This document shows positions 1 through 4,978 of a DNA stretch of 37,299 nucleotides, piece after piece. The translations under genes and the position numbers were made by a program. How positions within the stretch are numbered: the stretch's first letter is position 1; every line of letters begins with the position of its first letter. The stretch comes from a virus, in IMG/VR virus record IMGVR_UViG_3300046474_000174, positions 1 through 37,299 of that record. The stretch is one strand, 5' to 3'. Under the pieces are notes generated by a model. It was not told the DNA's origin, searched no databases, and saw only the letters and a program-made list of their open reading frames with translations.

Positions 1-127
1 CGAAGAGGATATTCAGGTGCGCATCGACCGCACTCGCGACATGCAGATGGCGGCGGCGCGCGATCTGGGGAGTGCGGCCGCTGCGGCCGGCCAGCGCCGC
101 CATCCGCCAGCCTACCGCAAGCGCATC
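1..127. repeat. Terminal direct repeat, left copy (circularity overlap)
   Basis: Bases 1-127 are identical to 37173-37299. The repeat lies inside a coding gene whose frame joins perfectly across it, and 127 bp is a common assembler k-mer length. I therefore read it as the overlap of a circular assembly, not as a biological terminal repeat. A circular map is what a headful-packaging, circularly permuted phage would give. Confidence 0.9.
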
Positions 128-217
128 GAAATCGACGCTTGGCTGGAAGGCTTCGATGAGGCCATGGCGCCGGCAGCGCTGCCACCAGCGGCTGTGGGCC
201 AGATGGCGCTTTTCTGA
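1..217 (+). CDS. 3' end of DNA ligase LigA-related phage protein (gene crosses the contig junction)
   Basis: This is the C-terminal part of the gene that starts with GTG at 36832. Base 1 equals base 37173, and the reading frame continues without a break to the TGA at 215-217, giving a 185-residue protein on the circle. The tail holds an Ala-rich stretch, a basic segment (YRKRIEIDAW) and ends in GQMALF. An apparent Met at 17 is internal, not a start. See the entry at 36832 for the functional argument. Confidence 0.8.
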   Translation, partial: EEDIQVRIDRTRDMQMAAARDLGSAAAAAGQRRHPPAYRKRIEIDAWLEGFDEAMAPAALPPAAVGQMALF

Positions 218-235
218 AACACAACCAGGATCCAT

Positions 236-607
236 ATGAACCAGAACATCGAACACCTGCGCGAGCAGAACCGCAACCGCTTGATCGGTCTCGCGACCGA
301 ACATCTGCAGCTGGAAAGCATCGCCAGCGCAATCATCCCCATTCCGGGCGGCGACCGCGTGATCGCGATCGGGACGACGGCGCAGGTGAGCGCGCTGCTG
401 TTGGACGCGCCGCCCCCGCTGCTCAATGCCGACGAGCTGGCCGCGCTGCGCCGCTTTGACGAGTGCGCGCAGGACGGCGAGGGCTACGACGTTGCGCCGG
501 AAATGATGGCGCGCTTGGCGGAGATCGGCGTGGTTCGTCGTCTGGTCGGACGCTACTTCAAGGCAACCGAGTTCGGCATTCGCGTGCTAGAAGAGAGCCC
601 ATCGTGA
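236..607 (+). CDS. Conserved-style hypothetical phage protein, 123 aa
   Basis: The ATG is preceded by an AGGA ribosome site (ACCAGGATCCAT). The gene lies 18 bp after the ligase-related gene and ends in a GTGA overlap with the next one, so it belongs to the rightward early operon. The N-terminal half is helical and charged. The C-terminal third (from about residue 68, ALRRFDECAQ to GIRVLEE) reads like a small winged-helix fold with a terminal beta hairpin (GRYFKATEFGIRVL). The AT-rich protein at 1261 has a similar ending (GQRYLLTEEALSRL). I do not recognise a named family. A DNA-binding accessory role is only a guess. Confidence 0.7.
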   Translation: MNQNIEHLREQNRNRLIGLATEHLQLESIASAIIPIPGGDRVIAIGTTAQVSALLLDAPPPLLNADELAALRRFDECAQDGEGYDVAPEMMARLAEIGVVRRLVGRYFKATEFGIRVLEESPS

Positions 608-807
608 TCGAGCGTGGACAAGATCGCCGCCGTCTGCGCGCCTGGTTCAGCAGCCTGTCGCACGACCGGCGCCGCGTCGATGACCGGCGAGCGTGCGCGA
701 CGCCGCTGACTTGGTCGGAGCCGGTACCGGGCACCATCCGGCCGGGTGTAGGCGAGGTGGCGCCAGCGCGCGAGCGCCGCCGGGTGCCGGAATCGGGAAT
801 GGAATAA
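604..807 (+). CDS. Small basic hypothetical protein, 67 aa
   Basis: The GTG start at 604 overlaps the upstream TGA (GTGA), a coupling seen repeatedly in this genome. The product is rich in Arg and starts with a helical segment (VIERGQDRRRLRAWFSSL) followed by a Pro-rich tail. No motif is recognisable. The same frame is open upstream to 463, but those codons lie inside the previous gene. The coupled start and position in the operon support expression. Low complexity and strong GC bias mean a chance frame is possible. Confidence 0.45.
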   Translation: MIERGQDRRRLRAWFSSLSHDRRRVDDRRACATPLTWSEPVPGTIRPGVGEVAPARERRRVPESGME

Positions 808-819
808 GAGGAAAACGAG

Positions 820-1089
820 ATGAGCGAAAACGAACTGATTCAGCAAATGGCGGCCGCGGTGGCCCAGCACCTGCAGCCGGCAATTCCGGTCAACGTAGAC
901 CTATGGGACGTGGCCACCATCGCGCGCGTCTTGAAACGCAGCGAGAGCCAGGTGAGGAACCGGCTAATCTGCCTGCCGGACTTCCCGAAGGCGATTCGAC
1001 TGCCGGTGGACGGTGGCGGTCGCGGCAAGCCGCTGTACCGCGCGAACGAGGTGCTGGAGTGGACGCGGCGGTACCAGGACAGGCACTGA
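820..1089 (+). CDS. Excisionase / AlpA-like helix-turn-helix protein
   Basis: 89 aa, with AGAGGAAAACGAG just before the ATG. The N-terminal 25 residues are helical. From about residue 27 (VDLWDVATIARVLKRSES) a MerR/AlpA-type winged helix-turn-helix follows, with the wing-like RLPVDGGGRGKPLYRANEV and a final helix EWTRRYQ. This pattern, in which a site-specific helix is followed by a 'PLYRANEVLEW' segment, is typical of phage excisionases and AlpA regulators. It is the last gene of the rightward early operon, and the integrase lies about 440 bp away on the other strand. A recombination directionality factor is the best inference. A plain transcription regulator is the alternative. Confidence 0.65.
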   Translation: MSENELIQQMAAAVAQHLQPAIPVNVDLWDVATIARVLKRSESQVRNRLICLPDFPKAIRLPVDGGGRGKPLYRANEVLEWTRRYQDRH

Positions 1090-1145
1090 CATACCGATTT
1101 TTATCGTGCGGTGCTTGACATGTTTGCTGGAGTCAGGTGCGAAAT

Positions 1146-1174
1146 TTGACAATAAGTGCATCAAGTGTTACATT
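1146..1174 (+). promoter_or_regulatory. Sigma-70-like promoter
   Basis: A perfect -35 TTGACA (1146-1151), a 17-bp spacer and a -10 TACATT (1169-1174). It lies in the AT-rich gap after the excisionase-like gene and points into the hairpin/terminator unit at 1181-1230 and then the gene at 1261. Confidence 0.6.
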
Positions 1175-1180
1175 ACGAGC

Positions 1181-1230
1181 TGAGAGAAATCTCAAACAGG
1201 AAGGCCCCAATTTTTGGGGCCTTTTTTTTT
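1181..1230 (+). ncRNA. Candidate short RNA or attenuated leader (two hairpins, poly-U end)
   Basis: Immediately after the promoter at 1146-1174 comes TGAGA-GAAA-TCTCA (1181-1194), a 5-bp stem closed by a GNRA tetraloop. A short linker containing AGGAAGG follows, then a 10-bp terminator stem with nine or more T residues. If transcription starts near 1180 the product is a discrete RNA of about 50 nt. No coding sequence is seen in it. It may be a phage small RNA, or a leader that attenuates the gene at 1261. Confidence 0.4.
1201..1230 (+). terminator. Strong intrinsic terminator (rightward)
   Basis: AAGGCCCCAA (1201-1210) pairs with TTGGGGCCTT (1214-1223) around a TTT loop and is followed by a run of T to 1230. 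It would end the rightward early transcript after the excisionase-like gene. The downstream gene at 1261 would then depend on read-through. Confidence 0.85.
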
Positions 1231-1260
1231 GTTCGAAATATTCAACTATCTGGAGATATT

Positions 1261-1530
1261 ATGGAAGACGTAAGTAAACACGCTCAAATTCTGGCTGCGG
1301 CTATGGAGATCGGGGAAATTCAAATCAGGCATGAACTTGTCCCCGGGTTCCCATATCTGCGTGCAGGAGAGGTTGCGTTTGGATTTGAGAACCGGGCCGA
1401 AGCTGAGCAATATGTTGAAGCTCTGCACTACCTAACGCGTCATGGGTACTTTGTTGCCATGACGCCGTACCAGCATGGCCAACGGTACCTACTCACCGAA
1501 GAGGCGCTTTCTCGACTTCGGCAGGCTTAG
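1261..1530 (+). CDS. Small AT-rich hypothetical protein, 89 aa
   Basis: ATG at 1261 preceded by TGGAGA at good spacing. The product is acidic at the N-terminus (MEDVSKHAQILAAAMEIGE), has a short beta region (GEVAFGFENRAEAEQYV) and a C-terminal winged-helix-like ending (GYFVAMTPYQHGQRYLL). Base composition is visibly more AT-rich than the neighbours, suggesting a separately acquired gene (moron). Its TAG overlaps the TAA of the convergent integrase gene (1527-1530). It sits behind a strong terminator, so its expression is unclear. Function unknown. Confidence 0.7.
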   Translation: MEDVSKHAQILAAAMEIGEIQIRHELVPGFPYLRAGEVAFGFENRAEAEQYVEALHYLTRHGYFVAMTPYQHGQRYLLTEEALSRLRQA

Positions 1531-2531
1531 TCGAGCCGCGCCGCCATGTCTTCGGCGCTCTCATTGTAGTAGACCTGGAGCTGCTTCAGGTCCCGGTGTC
1601 CGACCATGCGCGCCAGGTCGAGCACGTTCAACTTTTTCGCCAGCCGAGTGATGGCCAGATGCCGCGCATCGTGGAACGTGGCGTCCTCGATCCCGGCGCG
1701 GCTCTTGGCCTTGCGGAAGAGGGCATCGAGCGACTTCGCTCCGATGCCGAAGACTGTGCCGCCTTCTTCGGGTTCCGGCAGCAGCTTTAGCAGCTCAGCC
1801 GCACGCGACGACAGCGGCACGGCGCGCTTCGTCCCGTTCTTCGTCATCGGCAGGGTTGCGACCCGCCCGCTGATGTGTTCCGGCATTAGGCCGCAGACTT
1901 CACCAGCCCGCATCGCGGTCTCGATCGCGAACAGGAACGCGATGCCGACGCGCTGGCTGATGCTCTCGACAGGTTCGGTCTGTTCGGAATCGATGCCGAG
2001 TGCCGCGCACAGTCGGTCAATCTCGTCTTGCGTGTATAGCCGGTCACGCGGCGGCGGGTCGGCCGGTCGCCGCACATCGGTGGTAGGCGACTTGGCGATC
2101 CACTTCCATTCCTTGGCGGCGCTGCTGAACACATGCGACAGAAGGTTGAGGTCGCGGTTGACCGACGAGCCGAGCACCGTTGTCAGCCGCTGATCGCGCC
2201 ACTTGCCCAGCACCTCGGGCGTGACGTCGGCCAGCTTCCAGTCCTTCAGCGGCACGCCGTCGACCGCCATACGACCGATCGCGGCCAGGCGGATGGCTTC
2301 TTTGTCGCGCCCGCGCTTGTGGACGGAAACCTCCTTCTCGTAGCGCCGGAATGCGTCGTCGACGGTCCGGCCGCGCTGGATGCCGGTCGCCTTTTCCTGC
2401 CTGATCTCGGTTTCGCGCTGCGCCGCCCAGGTGCTGGCCTCGCCCTTGGTCGAGAACGTGCGAGACTCGCGCACGCCCTGAACCGCCACTTGGACGCGCC
2501 AGCCGTTTTTTTCCTTCGATATCGATGCCAC
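1527..2531 (-). CDS. int: Tyrosine recombinase (phage integrase), 334 aa
   Basis: Catalyses site-specific integration of the phage circle into the host chromosome. The N-terminal 45 residues form an arm-binding type segment (GWRVQVAVQGVRESRTF), residues 55-150 a SAM-like core-binding domain, and the rest the catalytic domain. The catalytic set is visible: Arg208 in ETAMRAGE, Lys in the beta-hairpin near 231-235, HDAR (His287, Arg290), GHRD (His312) and the nucleophile Tyr in QVYYNESAEDMA (321 or 322). Length is normal for the family. The start is GTG at 2531 with GGAG upstream; the nearby ATG at 2544 is out of frame. It faces the early operon, and attP should lie upstream at 2540-2840. Confidence 0.95.
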   Translation of the reverse strand: MASISKEKNGWRVQVAVQGVRESRTFSTKGEASTWAAQRETEIRQEKATGIQRGRTVDDAFRRYEKEVSVHKRGRDKEAIRLAAIGRMAVDGVPLKDWKLADVTPEVLGKWRDQRLTTVLGSSVNRDLNLLSHVFSSAAKEWKWIAKSPTTDVRRPADPPPRDRLYTQDEIDRLCAALGIDSEQTEPVESISQRVGIAFLFAIETAMRAGEVCGLMPEHISGRVATLPMTKNGTKRAVPLSSRAAELLKLLPEPEEGGTVFGIGAKSLDALFRKAKSRAGIEDATFHDARHLAITRLAKKLNVLDLARMVGHRDLKQLQVYYNESAEDMAARLD

Positions 2532-2550
2532 TTGCTCGCTCCATGCTCAA

Positions 2551-2588
2551 CATTACGCGCGTAATTATGGCGTAAATTACGCGTAATG
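2551..2588. promoter_or_regulatory. Paired palindromic operators upstream of int
   Basis: ATTACGCGCGTAAT (2552-2565) and ATTACGCGTAAT (2576-2587) are both perfect palindromes. Together CATTACGCG (2551-2559) and CGCGTAATG (2580-2588) form an outer inverted repeat. They lie 20-57 bp before the integrase start codon, where they could bind the integrase, the excisionase-like protein or a repressor and control int. Confidence 0.55.
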
Positions 2589-2601
2589 GCTGCGTGCGTT
2601 A

Positions 2602-2692
2602 AGGTGACTGGAGGTGACGATAGTTGATAATCAGAGCGCTTGATGAATCACGTAAGCGCCTGATTTAATGAGGAAAGATGCGGAAAGGTGAC
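2602..2692. repeat. Direct repeats, candidate integrase/excisionase arm sites
   Basis: AGGTGAC occurs at 2602-2608, 2612-2618 and 2686-2692. AGCGCTTGAT (2635-2644) and AGCGCCTGAT (2655-2664) are 20 bp apart, about two helical turns. Phased short repeats beside an integrase gene are the usual form of attP arm-type sites. Which protein binds is not known. Confidence 0.45.
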
Positions 2693-2843
2693 AATTGTGC
2701 TGCATGTTCGTGGTGCCCGGAGCCGGAAACCGAAGCCCAGCAATATCAACGGGTTAGAAGGCTCGCGCGTAAATTTCGCGAAATGCTGTTGAGCTTTTAA
2801 AGGGTGCTGGTTCGATCCCGTGTTATTTTACCGCGGCTCGACG

Positions 2844-3077
2844 TCACAGCGTCGGCGCCTCCTTCACCACCGGCTCCTCGTCCAGCAGTGCACGCAGCGT
2901 GTCGGCTATGATCGCGGCCGTCGACGATGTCGGCGGCTGCCTGAAAAAGTCGTGGGACCGCAGCACGAGCGCGCGCAGCCGGTGCACTTCCCACAGCAGC
3001 GCGACGACATCGGGCTGCCCTCGGTTGCGATCACGGATGGCGAGCAGGTCTTCACGGCTAAGGGGAGGGCGTTTCAT
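2844..3077 (-). CDS. Small LexA-box-associated phage protein, 77 aa
   Basis: ATG at 3077, just inside a consensus LexA box (3089-3108). The product is MKRPPLSREDLLAIRDRNRG with a helical, charged middle (VVALLWEVHRLRALVLRSHDFF) and an acidic C-terminus. It resembles a kind of small beta-proteobacterial protein that I recall as being encoded next to SOS boxes, but I know no function for it. The open frame extends further upstream to 3134, but that would put the LexA operator inside the coding region, so the 3077 start is preferred. Confidence 0.7.
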   Translation of the reverse strand: MKRPPLSREDLLAIRDRNRGQPDVVALLWEVHRLRALVLRSHDFFRQPPTSSTAAIIADTLRALLDEEPVVKEAPTL

Positions 3078-3088
3078 GGTCGTCGAAA

Positions 3089-3108
3089 TACTGTATGAGC
3101 GTACAGTA
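3089..3108. promoter_or_regulatory. LexA (SOS) box
   Basis: TACTGT-ATGAGCGT-ACAGTA is a symmetric CTGT-N8-ACAG site, the consensus of gamma- and beta-proteobacterial LexA. It lies 12 bp upstream of the leftward gene at 2844-3077 and 60 bp upstream of the rightward gene at 3168, so it could control both. TATACT on the minus strand overlaps it and could be a -10 element. It implies that this small locus is switched on by DNA damage independently of the phage repressor. Confidence 0.85.
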
Positions 3109-3115
3109 TAGCGGC

Positions 3116-3152
3116 CGGGCTTGATCTGCCTCAATCTGCTGGGTCAAGCCCG
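3116..3152. repeat. Perfect 9-bp inverted repeat between the LexA box and the gene at 3168
   Basis: CGGGCTTGA (3116-3124) and TCAAGCCCG (3144-3152) are perfectly complementary across a 19-nt spacer. No T-run follows in either direction, so it is not a standard terminator. It may form a hairpin in the 5' leader of the rightward transcript or be a protein-binding site. Confidence 0.5.
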
Positions 3153-3167
3153 TGCGAGCATCGGGAA

Positions 3168-3407
3168 ATGGACCGACGAACCGACCGCCTCACGCAGCTA
3201 TACATCGATGCCGTGCTCAATGGCCTGCCGAGCATCGGGCAGCGGGAGGCGGCCGTTGTGTTGCGCGATCTTGGTGTGCCCGTCGTGACCGCGCTGCGTG
3301 TGCTTACGAGGCCGCAGGAGACGCGCCAGGCCGGGCGCCGGCCGGCAGCGACGACGGCGGCGCCGGGAATACCTGGTGCACATAGCCGCCTGACGTCGTC
3401 TGCATGA
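3168..3407 (+). CDS. Small hypothetical protein behind the LexA box, 79 aa
   Basis: ATG at 3168, without a strong ribosome site. The first 50 residues look like a real helical protein (MDRRTDRLTQLYIDAVL, then IGQREAAVVLRDLGVPV and ALRVLTRP); a small beta-proteobacterial protein family with this opening is familiar to me, but its function is not. The last 27 residues (RRPAATTAAPG...) are low complexity and run antisense to the end of the small leftward gene at 3304-3447, so the 3' ends overlap. It is the only rightward gene in this late region and is divergent from 2844-3077 around the SOS box. Confidence 0.5.
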   Translation: MDRRTDRLTQLYIDAVLNGLPSIGQREAAVVLRDLGVPVVTALRVLTRPQETRQAGRRPAATTAAPGIPGAHSRLTSSA

Positions 3408-3447
3408 CGAGCTTCTGCTCGGTCGACGTGATGACGTGGAAGTCCAT
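3304..3447 (-). CDS. Last gene of the late operon, 47-aa hypothetical protein
   Basis: ATG at 3447 shares its A with the TGA of the upstream gene (TGATG), so it is translationally coupled. The sequence is MDFHVITSTEQKLVMQTTSG then GYVHQVFPAPP and an Ala/Pro/Gly tail. The first 30 residues look like a beta-rich small domain. No function is recognised. Its tail overlaps the tail of the opposing gene at 3168-3407. Confidence 0.55.
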   Translation of the reverse strand: MDFHVITSTEQKLVMQTTSGGYVHQVFPAPPSSLPAGARPGASPAAS

Positions 3448-3674
3448 CACGACGTCGTCGCGGGGCCCGGTGCCGGATCTGGCGCCGGGGCAACTGCGGC
3501 AGCGGCGGCCGTCGACTGGTGCAGGCTGGCCGCGATCATCGAAATCAGCTGCGTGCCGACCTGGATTTTCATCGCCTCGGTGGCGTTGTTCGGGTGCAGC
3601 GCGATCACGGCCTCGCCGACGGCGGGCAGCAGCTTGGCCATGGCGGACATGAAATTGTCGAAATTGAAGCTCAT
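3447..3674 (-). CDS. Small hypothetical protein of the lysis cassette, 75 aa
   Basis: ATG at 3674 overlaps the upstream HNH gene stop (ATGA). The product begins MSFNFDNFMSAMAKLLPAVG, has a helical middle (ATEAMKIQVGTQLISMIAASLHQS) and a Pro/Ala tail ending ATTS. It has no clear membrane span. Position between the HNH and a 47-aa gene at the end of the lysis cassette suggests an accessory late function; I cannot name the family. Confidence 0.65.
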   Translation of the reverse strand: MSFNFDNFMSAMAKLLPAVGEAVIALHPNNATEAMKIQVGTQLISMIAASLHQSTAAAAAVAPAPDPAPGPATTS

Positions 3675-4108
3675 GCGGTTTCTCCTTGGGGTTGGGGTAC
3701 TTCGTCGGGGGAAAACTGGAAGTCGGCGCGCGCGTTGCGCTGCATGATCCAGATGGGGTACGGCAGCATGTGGATGCCGTGGTCCTTGCCGGTGTGATGC
3801 TTCTTGCACAGGACCAGCATGTTGTATTCGCTGTCGATGAAGTCTTCGGCCTTCGTGAACGTCGACCACGGGAAGTTGGGGTGCAGCGCGCGCATGCGGT
3901 CCCAATCGATTCCTTCGGCGTCGGCCCACTCGGCGTGGAAGTGGTGCACCTCGCGCTGGTCCTTGCTACCGCAGATCCAGCACGGGGTATCAAGAACTTT
4001 CACCAGGTGGTGCTTCGTGCGCGCGAACAGCGACGACTCGGTGCGCGGCTCGTGGTCGGGGTAGTAGATGTCGACCGAGAGGGTCAGCTTTTGCTCGTGT
4101 TCGTTCAT
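3671..4108 (-). CDS. HNH-type endonuclease-like protein, 145 aa
   Basis: ATG at 4108, coupled to the endolysin stop by ATGA. A zinc-finger HNH arrangement is visible: CWIC (Cys43, Cys46), EVHHFH (residues 53-58), Asn96 in SEYNMLVLC, then CKKHH (Cys101, His104, His105) and KDHGIH. Cys pairs plus the central His-His and a later Asn/His fit the beta-beta-alpha-metal fold. HNH proteins are common in phages with headful or cos packaging and often sit beside terminases. Here it is in the lysis cassette, so a role in packaging or host DNA cleavage is uncertain. Confidence 0.75.
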   Translation of the reverse strand: MNEHEQKLTLSVDIYYPDHEPRTESSLFARTKHHLVKVLDTPCWICGSKDQREVHHFHAEWADAEGIDWDRMRALHPNFPWSTFTKAEDFIDSEYNMLVLCKKHHTGKDHGIHMLPYPIWIMQRNARADFQFSPDEVPQPQGETA

Positions 4109-4563
4109 GTCGTCACCGTCTGATCGTAGAAAGCGAGGTTGCGGTCGCGGATGATGCTTTGCAGCTTCTTCGCGTAGTCGGGGTCGGTCGCGTAGCCGGC
4201 CACCTGCAGCTCGCGGGCCCAGTCGTAGCCGGTGGTCTGCTTGAAGCACTTCGCATAGCGCGGGTTCTTCAGCAGGAACTGCGCGTGGTCGACCATGCTG
4301 GCCAGCCAGCTCGGATAGGCCCGGAAGCGGTCTGGCATCTTCACCTCCTGGCCGCCCAGGTGCTCGGTGGTCTGGAACGTGACGGTCGGTCCGGGCCACG
4401 ACTTGTCCGCCTTAATGCCGAACAGGTTGTTGCCCGGCGCGCGTGCGCCCCACGAGGATTCGAGGGCAGCTTGGGCGAGGGTGATGGATGCCGGGATCCC
4501 GGTCTTGCGCTGGCAGTCCTGCGCGGCCTGGGCCAGCATGCCAATGAAGGCGCTAGGCGGCAT
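4105..4563 (-). CDS. Endolysin, GH73 glucosaminidase (FlgJ-like), 152 aa
   Basis: Hydrolyses peptidoglycan glycan strands at the end of infection. The fold signature is clear: helical start (FIGMLAQAAQDCQRKTGIPA), ITLAQAALESSWG with the catalytic Glu at about 35, NNLFGIKADKSWPG, the beta-lobe FRAYPSW, and the C-terminal YATDPDYAKKLQSII. It is a single-domain enzyme with no signal peptide or cell-wall-binding domain, so it needs the holin encoded just upstream. The start at 4563 has AGGAGA at good spacing and overlaps the holin gene by 11 bp. ATGA coupling links it to the HNH gene. Confidence 0.9.
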   Translation of the reverse strand: MPPSAFIGMLAQAAQDCQRKTGIPASITLAQAALESSWGARAPGNNLFGIKADKSWPGPTVTFQTTEHLGGQEVKMPDRFRAYPSWLASMVDHAQFLLKNPRYAKCFKQTTGYDWARELQVAGYATDPDYAKKLQSIIRDRNLAFYDQTVTT

Positions 4564-4915
4564 GATCGTCTCCTGAAGCGGCCGGCGCCGGCACATCAGG
4601 CGGCAGGTTGAACTTTGCGTTCGCCACCGCCTCGAGCTTGAACAGCGCGCGACTGCCCATGTGGGCCATGATGCCGCCAAGGGCATACTTCAGCGACGTC
4701 GGGGTACCGATGTAGTCGCACAGGTTCGCGACCACGATGCCGGTGAATCCGGCGATGACCAGCTCGCCGACGAATTCAGTGAAGTTCCAGGCACGGACGT
4801 GGCCCTCATTCATCTTGCGCATGAAGGAGGCCGCGCCACCCAGGAGTGACAAGATGATGAGTAGGACCCAGCTGAGCAGCACGTCGAGGGTGCCAGGAGT
4901 AGGGGACTGGTTCAT
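4553..4915 (-). CDS. Phage holin, 120 aa
   Basis: Forms membrane lesions that release the endolysin. Membrane segments are visible at residues 13-32 (LLSWVLLIILSLLGGAASFM), 51-69 (ELVIAGFTGIVVANLCDYI) and a weaker one at 77-94 (YALGGIMAHMGSRALFKL). This looks like the phage_holin_3/LydA-like family seen in many proteobacterial phages. The hydrophilic tail is Pro/Asp-rich. It directly follows the tailspike gene and precedes the endolysin. No overlapping Rz/Rz1 spanin pair was seen nearby. Confidence 0.85.
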   Translation of the reverse strand: MNQSPTPGTLDVLLSWVLLIILSLLGGAASFMRKMNEGHVRAWNFTEFVGELVIAGFTGIVVANLCDYIGTPTSLKYALGGIMAHMGSRALFKLEAVANAKFNLPPDVPAPAASGDDHAA

Positions 4916-4978
4916 GTGTACCTTTCAGGAAATTGGATCGAGTGTGAGAGTCAATTCGGGCTTTTCGACTGCGTCGCT

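Larger units (their letters stand above)
2532..2843. other. Intergenic attP candidate region
   Basis: About 310 bp without a convincing gene between the integrase and the next leftward gene. It holds two near-identical palindromes, three AGGTGAC direct repeats, a pair of AGCGCYTGAT repeats 20 bp apart and an AT-richer segment (2765-2830). The segment GGTTCGATCCC near 2810 resembles a tRNA T-loop, but its stem does not extend, so use of a tRNA site is only a weak suggestion. Position next to int and density of repeats make this the most likely attachment site. Confidence 0.55.

Noticed and set aside
1-127. A 127-bp direct terminal repeat as a genuine T7-type terminal redundancy
   Set aside because: It lies inside one continuous gene, and its length equals a common assembler k-mer. 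A circular assembly overlap explains it better, and the terminase type fits headful packaging.
2800-2840. tRNA gene fragment at attP (GGTTCGATCCC resembles a T-loop)
   Set aside because: Only the central two or three base pairs of the T-stem would form and no acceptor stem is visible. It is kept only as a weak remark in the attP entry.
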